From Spirochaetales bacterium (GTDB taxonomy: Bacteria; Spirochaetota; Spirochaetia; JAGLYY01), in NCBI GenBank assembly GCA_023131935.1, contig JAGLYY010000437.1, positions 1 through 5,735 on the forward strand: a DNA stretch of 5,735 bases, read 5' to 3'. The translations under genes were made by a program, and so were the position numbers. Each line of letters starts with the position of its first letter. Position 1 is the first letter of the stretch. Shown one piece after another: positions 1-5,669 of the stretch. A model generated the notes under the pieces. It was not told the DNA's origin, made no database searches, and worked only from the letters and a program-made list of their open reading frames with translations.

Positions 1-133
1 TTCCCGCGAAGACCTCCAGGAAAAGAGGAAGGTTTCGCTACAAACCGGCAATTAATCAGCCGAACTGATTTGGCCATTCACATTTTCCTGTAAATTCTAT
101 CCAGCTGTATCATAATCTATGTCAAAATGAGAA
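1..133. other. Left-edge region with no assignable gene; short hairpin
   Basis: No gene can be named here. One forward frame is open from position 2 to a TAA at 53-55 and would give a polar 17-residue tail (beginning SREDLQEKRK), so it could be the C-terminus of a gene outside the window, but nothing proves it. Just after it is a perfect 6-bp inverted repeat, AATCAG (54-59) and CTGATT (65-70), with a 5-base loop. It has no T-tract, so it is a poor terminator. CATAAT at 111-116 resembles a -10 box for the downstream kinase, but I found no convincing -35 at the right distance. Confidence 0.3.
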
Positions 134-211
134 TTGCTCGTATGTTTGCGCCTTTTTCTCTTTGAAGGTCTTATGAAGGATGATACTATTAGAAAAGTTA
201 TCTTATCAAAG

Positions 212-218
212 AAGAAGG
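212..218 (+). promoter_or_regulatory. Ribosome-binding site that sets the kinase start
   Basis: AAGAAGG lies 5 bases before the ATG at 224. This favours the start that places the conserved GNPLMDI strand at residues 9-15, as in adenosine kinases. An in-frame ATG at 173 (with GAAGG 4 bases upstream) and a TTG at 134 would add 17 and 30 residues of low-complexity, poorly conserved-looking sequence. The 173 start remains possible. Confidence 0.55.
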
Positions 219-223
219 TTTGT

Positions 224-1228
224 ATGCGTCCGGTTGTCTACGGCATTGGAAACCCCCTCATGGATATTGTTGTGTCAGCGACAGATCTGGAACTGGCCTC
301 CCTGGGCTTGAAAAAAGGGATCATGTATCTCATTTCAGAACATGTCCGTAAGCGGCTCATCTCTTTCATTGAAACCCGTCACCGTTTTTACTCCTGCGGC
401 GGATCCGCGCCAAATACCATCATCGCCCTGACGACATTTGGGATACCCGCCGCAATCGCGGGAAAGGTGGGGAGCGATAACTTCGGACAAATTTACGCGG
501 ACCAGCTCAAAGATTTCAACGTCATCTCGCAACTCGTTCGGGGGGAAGGGCATACAGGATCGAGTATAATCATGATTTCACCCGATTCGGAAAGAACCAT
601 GAATACCTACCTCGGTGTAAACAGCGATTTCGGTCCTGAGGATGTTGATGAGGATGTAGTTGCTGGGGCGGATATTTTTTACTTTACCGGATATATGTGG
701 GATACCGAAAAACAGCGTGCGGCTGTCCTGAAGGCGGCGGAAATTGCCCGTTCTTCCGGGACAAAGGTGTACTTCGATGTTGCCGATCCTGAGGTGGTAA
801 AACGGTACCAGGATGATTTTCTCATTTTTCTCACAGAAAAAGTTGATGTCGCCTTCGCGAACCGGGAGGAAGCACAGATTCTCTTTGGTTCTAAAAATGA
901 AGAGGAGGCTGTTGCCTCTCTTACCGAGCTCTGTGAAACCGGAATTGTAAAGCTTGGTGCCGGAGGGTCCCTTATCAAATCGGGAAACGTACAGTACCGG
1001 ATACCCTCAAACCTGGTGGACGTTATAGATACAACCGGCGCGGGAGATATGTATGCCGCGGGGTTTATTTACGGGCAGGTTAAAGGATACACCCTTAAAA
1101 GTTCAGGAATCTGTGCCTCCTTCCTCGCCTCTCAGATTATCAGGCAGCATGGAGCTCAGTTTAATCCAAAGATACATGATCAGGTGATTTCCGCCTTGAA
1201 AGACGGAAGCTGGGAATTTACAATATAG
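224..1228 (+). CDS. PfkB-family kinase, probably adenosine kinase
   Basis: This 334-residue cytoplasmic kinase of the PfkB/ribokinase family probably transfers phosphate from ATP to the 5'-OH of adenosine or a related nucleoside or sugar. The N-terminal strand GIGNPLMDI (about 7-15) closely resembles the GNPLLDI of adenosine kinases. The substrate-binding motif GGSAPNT is at 59-65. The PfkB C-terminal signature DTTGAGD is at 269-275, with the anion hole in TGAG and the catalytic base at Asp275. It is followed by the helix MYAAGFIYG. VKLGAGGS near 243-250 fits the ATP-binding region. Length is normal for the family (about 310-345). It is monocistronic in this window and converges on the metK operon with 4 bp between stop codons. 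Adenosine recycling would suit a neighbour of metK, but that link is inference. A sugar kinase of the same family is the main alternative. PfkB membership is near certain; adenosine as substrate is moderately supported. Confidence 0.85.
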   Translation: MRPVVYGIGNPLMDIVVSATDLELASLGLKKGIMYLISEHVRKRLISFIETRHRFYSCGGSAPNTIIALTTFGIPAAIAGKVGSDNFGQIYADQLKDFNVISQLVRGEGHTGSSIIMISPDSERTMNTYLGVNSDFGPEDVDEDVVAGADIFYFTGYMWDTEKQRAAVLKAAEIARSSGTKVYFDVADPEVVKRYQDDFLIFLTEKVDVAFANREEAQILFGSKNEEEAVASLTELCETGIVKLGAGGSLIKSGNVQYRIPSNLVDVIDTTGAGDMYAAGFIYGQVKGYTLKSSGICASFLASQIIRQHGAQFNPKIHDQVISALKDGSWEFTI

Positions 1229-1232
1229 CACG

Positions 1233-2135
1233 TTACCAAAAGAGGCGCCTTAACACGTCCCCAAGAATCATCATCATCGAAATAAGCACTACATAGACAA
1301 AATACCGCTTGAACTTTCGTGTATCCTGCCCCTGAACCAGCCGAATCCCAATCTGTACTCCTATTACAGTAAAAAAAAGAAGAGGCAGAGTAACAGGAAG
1401 ACTAACTTTTGGAGTTGCCGCGAATCCTTTCTTGATAGTGCTGACTAAAGCCGCGATAAATACAATTCCAAGGCTCGTTCCGGCGGTTTTTTCAGCCTTC
1501 AGGCCAACCAGAAGGATCAGGATCGGGACTATCAATACGCCCCCTCCGACACCAAGAAGTCCGGTCATGATCCCTGTAATCACTCCTACAAGAAGAACTC
1601 CGGTAATACTGATCTTTCCACCGAGATCTCCAATCCGCAGGTAGGGGCCAACAGGAAAAGAACCAAGTACAGGTCCATCCGGTTCTCTCCTTGATGGATG
1701 AAGCATGGAATAAATGGTGATCCCGAGAATCAATAAGAAAAGCCCATGGAAAGCGAAGGTAAATCCTTCTGTATTTCCAGGAAAAAAAGAGAATCTAATC
1801 CAGTCTTGTAACAGATCTCCAAGAATTGCGCCGCCCATGCTTCCGGCAGCCATGGTGAGTATGACACTTCCTTCTACATTACCGAGTTTCCGCTGCCGCA
1901 GGTAACCTGAAGCACTGGTACCGATTATCAGGCTCAGTGAACTTCCAACCGCCAGTTCATAGGGAATTCCAAGAAGGATGTTTAGAAAAGGAACTGTCAG
2001 AAACCCCCCGCCAACACCGAAAAAACCAGTAAGTACTCCGATAACAAGACCAAGGACTGACAGAGCGATATAGAGGAGATACCCGTCAAGGTACGCTTCG
2101 AAGGGGGGGGCAAGGAGAGCAAAAAGATTTTCCAT
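1233..2135 (-). CDS. TauE/SafE-family membrane permease
   Basis: This 300-residue polytopic membrane protein belongs to the TauE/SafE (DUF81) family, whose characterised members include proposed exporters of sulfite, sulfoacetate or related organosulfur anions. The substrate here is unknown. It shows the family's internal duplication: GVLTGFFGVGGGFLTVP (33-49) and GIMTGLLGVGGGVLIVP (188-204) start the two halves. A charged loop at about 147-173 separates them, and roughly eight hydrophobic segments can be drawn. I chose ATG 2135 because GAGGAG lies 4 bases upstream. The longer frame from GTG 2171 overlaps the upstream small gene and would put a hydrophilic 12-residue extension in front. It is the last gene of the metK operon, 10 bp after the small membrane-protein gene. 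A run of eight C (coding strand) covers codons 9-11, an unusual potential slippage site very early in the gene. The stop codon is 4 bp from the convergent kinase stop. Confidence 0.88.
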   Translation of the reverse strand: MENLFALLAPPFEAYLDGYLLYIALSVLGLVIGVLTGFFGVGGGFLTVPFLNILLGIPYELAVGSSLSLIIGTSASGYLRQRKLGNVEGSVILTMAAGSMGGAILGDLLQDWIRFSFFPGNTEGFTFAFHGLFLLILGITIYSMLHPSRREPDGPVLGSFPVGPYLRIGDLGGKISITGVLLVGVITGIMTGLLGVGGGVLIVPILILLVGLKAEKTAGTSLGIVFIAALVSTIKKGFAATPKVSLPVTLPLLFFTVIGVQIGIRLVQGQDTRKFKRYFVYVVLISMMMILGDVLRRLFW

Positions 2136-2139
2136 GAAA

Positions 2140-2145
2140 CTCCTC
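2140..2145 (-). promoter_or_regulatory. Ribosome-binding site of the TauE-like gene
   Basis: GAGGAG on the minus strand directly follows the TGA (2148-2146) of the upstream small gene and sits 4 bases before ATG 2135. It fixes the permease start and suggests that ribosomes finishing the small gene initiate here (coupling is inferred from spacing). Confidence 0.75.
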
Positions 2146-2268
2146 TCACTCACCCGTTGCCTTACTGTCACCCCTCCGGTTTCTTAGAAACTCAAAGAAA
2201 TAATAAGACAACACCCCGACGCCTAAAGGGACAAAGATCATTATGCTTACCGCGAGTACCTTGATCAC
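2146..2268 (-). CDS. Small single-pass membrane protein (40 aa), unknown function
   Basis: This short open frame fills the gap between metK and the TauE-like permease. It starts with GTG 2268, three bases after the metK stop, and has GAGG (inside the last metK codons) 8 bases upstream. The product begins (M)IKVLAVSIMIFVP, has one hydrophobic stretch at about residues 2-28, and ends in a polar tail with the basic cluster RNRR (33-36) followed by GDSKATGE. By the positive-inside rule the tail is probably cytoplasmic. An internal ATG at 2241 (codon 10) is an alternative start. The stop codon abuts the permease ribosome-binding site. The protein-like composition, clean packing on both sides and start and stop signals interleaved with both neighbours favour a real gene. 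I do not recognise the family. It may be a small partner or regulator of the permease, which is inference from position only. Confidence 0.68.
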   Translation of the reverse strand: MIKVLAVSIMIFVPLGVGVLSYYFFEFLRNRRGDSKATGE

Positions 2269-2271
2269 CTG

Positions 2272-3429
2272 TTATACCTCAGCCAACAGTTCCTTTACCT
2301 TATCGGTTTTCTCCCAGGTAAAATGGGTCCTGCCGAAATGACCATAGGCCGCGGTTTCCTGGTATATTGGTTTCCGTAAGTTCAGGTGATTGATGATTCC
2401 TTCGGGTGTCAGGGGGAACACCTTTCGTACAGCTTTTTCGATCTTCTCCGCGGAAACTTTCCCGGTACCGAAGGTTTCCACCAGGACCGATACCGGTTCA
2501 GCCAGACCGATAGCGTAGGCGATTTCGAGTTCACATCGGTCACAAAGCTCAGCCGCGACAATATTCTTCGCGATATACCGGGCCATATAAGCTGCCGACC
2601 GGTCTACTTTCGTTGCGTCTTTTCCGCTGAAGGCACCGCCGCCGTGGCGCCCCATCCCTCCATAGGTATCAACAATGATCTTCCGGCCCGTCAAGCCGGT
2701 ATCACCATGGGGCCCGCCTATGACAAATCGGCCGGTGGGGTTGATATGATAAATCGTATCGGTCCCCAGGAGTCCCGTGGGTTCGAGAACCGGTTTGATA
2801 ATCTCTTCGATAATGTCATTCCTGATTTCATCATAATGAATGCCATCGTCATGTTGATGGGACACTACAACCGTGTGGATGTGTTTCGGTTTACCTTCTT
2901 CATAAATCACTGAAATCTGGCTTTTCGCATCGGGCCTGAGCCAGAGAATTTCACCGCTCTTTCTCAAGTGAGCCGCCCTCATGAGGATTTTATGGGCAAA
3001 CATGATCGGTGCCGGCATTAATTCCGGGGTCTCACGGCAGGCATAACCAAACATCATCCCCTGGTCACCAGCTCCCAATTCCTTATGGAGCCCTTCCCCC
3101 TTGGTTACCCCCTGGGAAATGTCAGCTGACTGAGCATGAATAGTACTAATAACCGCCATGGAATGGTAATCCAGTCCATACTTCGGGTTCGTATATCCAA
3201 TCCTTTCCGCGACATCCCGAACAACCTGTTGAATGTCTACATAGGTTTCGGTTGTAATCTCTCCACCAACAAGGACCATCCCGGTCGTCGCGAAGGTTTC
3301 ACAGGCAACCCTGCTTTCCGGATCATCCAGAAGACACGCGTCTAAAATGGCATCGGATACCTGATCACAGAGTTTATCAGGATGCCCTTCACTTACCGAT
3401 TCGGAGGTGAATACTAATTTCGGTTCCAT
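2272..3429 (-). CDS. metK: S-adenosylmethionine synthetase
   Basis: Methionine adenosyltransferase is cytoplasmic and makes SAM from methionine and ATP, releasing phosphate and pyrophosphate. The 385-residue product has every hallmark of the bacterial enzyme. FTSESVSEGHPDK (7-19) carries the ATP/Mg ligands His16 and Asp18. GAGDQGMMFGYA (119-130) is signature 1. INPTGRFVIGGPHGD is at about 229-243. The P-loop-like signature GGGAFSGKD (263-271) contains Lys270, and KETAAYGHFG-type sequence (QETAAYGHFG) is at 357-366. Family length is about 380-400. ATG 3429 is chosen because FTSESVSEGHPDK must lie near the N-terminus and AAGGGG lies 10 bases upstream. An in-frame ATG at 3480 would lie in the promoter itself. 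It is the first gene of the operon with the small membrane protein and the TauE-like permease. The predicted leader is under 30 nt, too short for a SAM riboswitch. Confidence 0.98.
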   Translation of the reverse strand: MEPKLVFTSESVSEGHPDKLCDQVSDAILDACLLDDPESRVACETFATTGMVLVGGEITTETYVDIQQVVRDVAERIGYTNPKYGLDYHSMAVISTIHAQSADISQGVTKGEGLHKELGAGDQGMMFGYACRETPELMPAPIMFAHKILMRAAHLRKSGEILWLRPDAKSQISVIYEEGKPKHIHTVVVSHQHDDGIHYDEIRNDIIEEIIKPVLEPTGLLGTDTIYHINPTGRFVIGGPHGDTGLTGRKIIVDTYGGMGRHGGGAFSGKDATKVDRSAAYMARYIAKNIVAAELCDRCELEIAYAIGLAEPVSVLVETFGTGKVSAEKIEKAVRKVFPLTPEGIINHLNLRKPIYQETAAYGHFGRTHFTWEKTDKVKELLAEV

Positions 3430-3462
3430 TGTTTTTCTTCCCCTTACCTTTATGATGGCTTC

Positions 3463-3491
3463 AGTATAGGTTCTTTCCATAGCTGCCGCAA
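3463..3491 (-). promoter_or_regulatory. metK promoter
   Basis: On the minus strand, TTGCGG (3491-3486) and TATACT (3468-3463) are separated by 17 bases. This is a good sigma-70-type match, with a 5/6 -10 box and the TTG core of the -35. Transcription would start near 3456, leaving a 5' leader of about 27 nt before ATG 3429. Confidence 0.62.
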
Positions 3492-3496
3492 TATCG

Positions 3497-3526
3497 TTGA
3501 CATCTTGGGGGAAATCCCTTTATGCT
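3497..3526 (+). promoter_or_regulatory. Promoter of the sugar-phosphate transferase gene
   Basis: A perfect -35, TTGACA (3497-3502), is followed after 18 bases by TATGCT (3521-3526), a 4/6 -10 box. The start would be near 3533, about 40 nt before ATG 3575. The -35 element is only 5 bp from the -35 of the divergent metK promoter, so the two polymerase sites should overlap. Confidence 0.6.
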
Positions 3527-3532
3527 TAAGCA
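3523..3532. repeat. 10-bp palindrome over the -10/start region
   Basis: TGCTTAAGCA is a perfect palindrome that covers the end of the rightward -10 box and the expected transcription start. It could be an operator half or chance. No second copy is seen nearby. Confidence 0.35.
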
Positions 3533-3574
3533 AGAAAAAGGAGATCTACCCGTTTCGAGGTAATTGTAGCTGTA

Positions 3575-4636
3575 ATGACGAATTTCTTCCTGATCCTGAC
3601 ATCCGCCGGCGCGGCGTTCCTCTTTGATCTTGTATGTATACCTGCCCTTCTCCATCTTTCTCACAGATTCAAATGGTATGACTCCATTAACCACCGGAAG
3701 ATCCATACAGGAAACATTCCCAGGATCGGAGGAGTCGGTATCTTCATCTCATTTTTCGCCGGCAGTGCCGTTTATCTATTTATGAGAGGAATATTTAACG
3801 GCCCAACTATCTTCCAAGGATGGCACCATTACCTGGCAGCGGGAGTTGCTCTTGTATTGATTCATGGTGTTGGGCTTTTGGACGACTTTGCGAATTTAAG
3901 GCCCAGATACAAGCTTTATATTCAGATCCTGGCTGCAGTTATCGTCATATCAACAGGTTCAATATTCAGAACCATTTCGTTTGCGTTTTTTGATTTTGAA
4001 CTCCACCTGGGTATCTTCGGCTACCCCCTAACCCTCATCTGGATCGTTGGAATGTCAAACGCGGTCAATCTTCTTGATGGCCTAGACGGCCTCGCGGGCG
4101 GGGTTTCAGGGATAGCCGCACTTTTTTTCGGGATACTCTTCCTCGCTTCAGGAAATTATACAGCTGCTGTATTGGCTTTCGCCCTGTTCGGAAGTCTCTT
4201 AGGTTACCTGGTATTTAACCTGCCCCCTGCACGGATCTTTATGGGAGATTCGGGAAGCCTCTTCCTTGGGTTGTTCCTTGCGATAATTCCTGTCTGTGGA
4301 GGCGGAGGATCTACGCGGGTACTTCCGCTCTTACCAACTATCACTATCCTGCTCATCCCCATTTTCGATACTTTCGCGGCTATCGTACGACGGGTAAGAA
4401 GGAGACAGCCAATCCACCATGCTGACAGGGAGCATATACACCACAAGCTTCTGACCTTGGGACTCTCAAACTGGCAAATCCTCGGCATTGTTTATGTTAT
4501 TGGAATACTCCTAGGTGGGTCCGTCTATTTGAAAACCGTTTTCGCCCCGGAAAAAGCGTTCTTTTTTATGGCTGGAGCATGGGTCATCATGCTTACAGTC
4601 TTCATCCTTATTAGCCGATTAAATCGAAAGAGCTAA
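3575..4636 (+). CDS. WecA/TagO-type undecaprenyl-phosphate sugar-1-phosphate transferase
   Basis: This 353-residue polytopic inner-membrane enzyme belongs to the MraY/WecA/TagO family (glycosyl transferase family 4). Such enzymes move a sugar-1-phosphate, usually GlcNAc-1-P from UDP-GlcNAc, onto undecaprenyl phosphate to start surface polysaccharide or teichoic-acid-like polymers. Visible motifs in order are DSINHRKIHTGNIPRIGG (about 36-53), the metal-binding Asp pair D103-D104 in LLDDFANL, NAVNLLDGLDGLAGG (162-176), FMGDSGS (222-228), and the His-rich loop HHADREHIHH (281-290). The His-rich loop and NLLDGLDGLAGG favour WecA/TagO over MraY, whose substrate is MurNAc-pentapeptide. The sugar cannot be read from sequence. 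About ten or eleven hydrophobic segments alternate with these loops. ATG 3575 is the only usual start nearby. Its GAGG (3557-3560) is 14 bases away, further than normal. The gene stands alone and is divergent from metK, and the AT-rich DnaA-box region follows it without an obvious terminator. Confidence 0.92.
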   Translation: MTNFFLILTSAGAAFLFDLVCIPALLHLSHRFKWYDSINHRKIHTGNIPRIGGVGIFISFFAGSAVYLFMRGIFNGPTIFQGWHHYLAAGVALVLIHGVGLLDDFANLRPRYKLYIQILAAVIVISTGSIFRTISFAFFDFELHLGIFGYPLTLIWIVGMSNAVNLLDGLDGLAGGVSGIAALFFGILFLASGNYTAAVLAFALFGSLLGYLVFNLPPARIFMGDSGSLFLGLFLAIIPVCGGGGSTRVLPLLPTITILLIPIFDTFAAIVRRVRRRQPIHHADREHIHHKLLTLGLSNWQILGIVYVIGILLGGSVYLKTVFAPEKAFFFMAGAWVIMLTVFILISRLNRKS

Positions 4637-4678
4637 TTGCTATTATAAGTGTTGCGAAAGTTGTTTTTATTACACAGG

Positions 4679-4687
4679 TTATCCACA
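4679..4687 (+). promoter_or_regulatory. DnaA box 1 (perfect TTATCCACA)
   Basis: This is an exact match to the high-affinity DnaA box consensus TTATNCACA. A weak copy with two mismatches (TATTACACA, 4668-4676) lies 2 bp before it in the same orientation. Confidence 0.75.
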
Positions 4688-4728
4688 AATGCCTGTATGT
4701 TTGTTAATAGGTAAAAAATTTTATCGCT

Positions 4729-4737
4729 TTATGAACA
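4729..4737 (+). promoter_or_regulatory. Weak DnaA box (TTATGAACA)
   Basis: One mismatch to TTATNCACA (A for C at position 6). It lies within the AT-rich core, 41 bp after perfect box 1. Alone it would not be convincing. Confidence 0.35.
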
Positions 4738-4877
4738 ACATGGTAAATTGCTAATGAATCTCTAATAACTCCAATATTGCCGGATAAAACATTCTTTTTC
4801 CTCTAAAAAAGACTCAAACTTGCTTCTTAGATGATTATTGAATTAATAGACGTTCTCTGAGGTCTTTCCAACAGAAA

Positions 4878-4886
4878 TTATCCACA
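4878..4886 (+). promoter_or_regulatory. DnaA box 2 (perfect TTATCCACA)
   Basis: This is the second exact copy of the DnaA box, in the same orientation and starting 199 bp after box 1, close to 19 helical turns. It shares the 10-mer TTATCCACAA with box 1. Confidence 0.75.
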
Positions 4887-4888
4887 AG

Positions 4889-4897
4889 TTACGCACA
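4889..4897 (+). promoter_or_regulatory. Adjacent weak DnaA box (TTACGCACA)
   Basis: One mismatch to TTATNCACA (C for T at position 4). It begins 11 bp after the start of box 2 with a 2-bp gap, on the same face of the helix, so cooperative DnaA binding is plausible. Confidence 0.5.
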
Positions 4898-4921
4898 CAA
4901 ACTACTGAATGGTTGATAAGT

Positions 4922-4959
4922 AAAAAAGGCTCCCGAAGATTGCACTAACATGGGTCCCC
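4922..4959 (-). terminator. Possible terminator after khpB
   Basis: Reading the minus strand, GGACCC and GGGAGCC can pair as CCC/GGG plus GG/CC with a small internal bulge. The loop is about 17 bases and six T follow directly. The stem is short and the loop large, so the T-tract is the strongest part of the evidence. It would end yidC-khpB transcription before the AT-rich DnaA-box region. Confidence 0.4.
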
Positions 4960-4981
4960 TTTCATTTATTTGACCGGTGCT

Positions 4982-5641
4982 CTAATGTTCGCGATATATT
5001 ACCCGGACCTGCTTCAGCAGCCCCTCCCCTTCACTGATAGTATCGATGTTTTCCACCTTATTCAGGGTTGTGTGGATGAGCCGCCGTTCAAAGGGGTTCA
5101 TCAGCTCCAGGAGACGGGACCGCTGACTCCGTTTTACCTGGTCAGCAGTTCGTCTCGCCAGCCGGATGATGCTTTCTTCACGCCGAACCCGGTACTTTTC
5201 AGCGTCAACAATTATCCTCATTTCCTTAAGCCCGATACGGCCCGCGTAAACATTCGTCAGGACCTGCAGGGCGTCGAGGTTTTTCCCCCTTTTCCCAATG
5301 AGGATTCCGGAGAAACGGGAAGAGATGTCAAGTCCAATCTTCATGTCCTCACGGAAAGAAATGGTAACTTCACCAGGAAACCCCATTTTTTTAAGCAGGG
5401 TTTTTAAAAAAGCTATAAGTTTCGATTCACCTTCTGTTGGTACCGTCACCGGAAGAGCATCATCATGAAGGTGGATCCGGATCTTCACACTCCCTTTCCG
5501 GAAAAGTCCTTTCCGTTCGTTCACCAGGATCTCGACGTCAAAAGCCTCACGGTCCAGCGCCAGGGCTTCTATAGCCTTATCAATCGCCTCTTTTTCAGAT
5601 TTTCCCTCAAATTCTCGTGTCTTTATCATTGAATGAATCAT
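4982..5641 (-). CDS. khpB: KhpB/Jag RNA-binding protein (Jag_N-KH-R3H)
   Basis: This 219-residue cytoplasmic RNA-binding protein is also called Jag, EloR or SpoIIIJ-associated protein. In studied bacteria KhpB pairs with KhpA and affects cell elongation and division through RNA binding. The three domains are all visible. A Jag_N domain at about 7-56 contains KSEKEAIDKAIEALAL and the ERKGLFRKGSVKI turn. A type II KH domain at about 75-150 carries the GxxG loop Gly116-Lys-Arg-Gly119 within ILIGKRGKNLDALQ. An R3H domain at about 151-217 has Arg186-x3-His190 in MNPFERRLIH and ends TISEGEGLLKQVRV. The linker between Jag_N and KH is short (about 57-72), unlike the long acidic linkers of some homologues. 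The start is set by AAGGAG 7 bases before ATG 5641. It follows yidC after 28 bp on the same strand, the usual yidC-jag order. Confidence 0.95.
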   Translation of the reverse strand: MIHSMIKTREFEGKSEKEAIDKAIEALALDREAFDVEILVNERKGLFRKGSVKIRIHLHDDALPVTVPTEGESKLIAFLKTLLKKMGFPGEVTISFREDMKIGLDISSRFSGILIGKRGKNLDALQVLTNVYAGRIGLKEMRIIVDAEKYRVRREESIIRLARRTADQVKRSQRSRLLELMNPFERRLIHTTLNKVENIDTISEGEGLLKQVRVIYREH

Positions 5642-5648
5642 ATGGAAA

Positions 5649-5654
5649 CTCCTT
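5649..5654 (-). promoter_or_regulatory. Ribosome-binding site of khpB
   Basis: AAGGAG on the minus strand sits 7 bases before ATG 5641 and lies in the 28-bp gap after yidC. It decides for the first of two in-frame ATGs (5641 and 5629). Confidence 0.8.
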
Positions 5655-5669
5655 GCGGATGTAAGATCA

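Larger units (their letters stand above)
4637..4920. other. Candidate replication origin (oriC) or DnaA-binding region
   Basis: The 345-bp gap between the transferase and khpB carries no supportable gene. By my count 4681-4860 is about 29% G+C, and 4701-4730 about 20%. It contains two perfect DnaA boxes in the same orientation (4679-4687 and 4878-4886) and at least two one-mismatch boxes (4729-4737, 4889-4897). The AT-richest stretch lies between the perfect boxes and could be the unwinding element. A short TAA-TAG-G-TAA run at 4705-4714 faintly resembles DnaA-trios. The gap lies just beyond the end of the yidC-khpB cluster, which is near oriC in many bacteria. dnaA itself is not in the window, so a DnaA titration or regulatory locus is the main alternative. 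Confidence 0.6.

Noticed and set aside
1..79. Minus-strand frame from an ATG near 79, open to the left edge (MAKSVRLINC start)
   Set aside because: The ribosome-binding site is weak, only about 26 codons are visible, and it conflicts with equally open forward frames. Not enough to call.
2136..2171. GTG 2171 as the permease start
   Set aside because: It overlaps the small membrane-protein gene, its upstream GGAGG is too close (about 2 bases), and ATG 2135 has a well-placed GAGGAG.
2386..2913. 175-residue forward open frame inside metK
   Set aside because: It is a shadow of metK on the opposite strand. The metK frame contains all family signatures.
3430..3480. In-frame ATG 3480 as the metK start
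   Set aside because: It lies inside the spacer of the predicted metK promoter, and would add 17 residues before a well-conserved N-terminus.
3461..3706. 81-residue minus-strand frame across the divergent promoters
   Set aside because: It overlaps both promoters and the N-terminal coding part of the transferase, and its product looks like random basic sequence.
4689..4754. 21-codon forward frame (MPVCLLIGKK start) in the AT-rich gap
   Set aside because: No ribosome-binding site (a DnaA box sits just upstream), very short, and no protein-like pattern.
4970..5407. 145-residue forward open frame
   Set aside because: It is antisense to khpB, which has complete Jag_N, KH and R3H motifs and a good ribosome-binding site. 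The forward product has no recognisable features.
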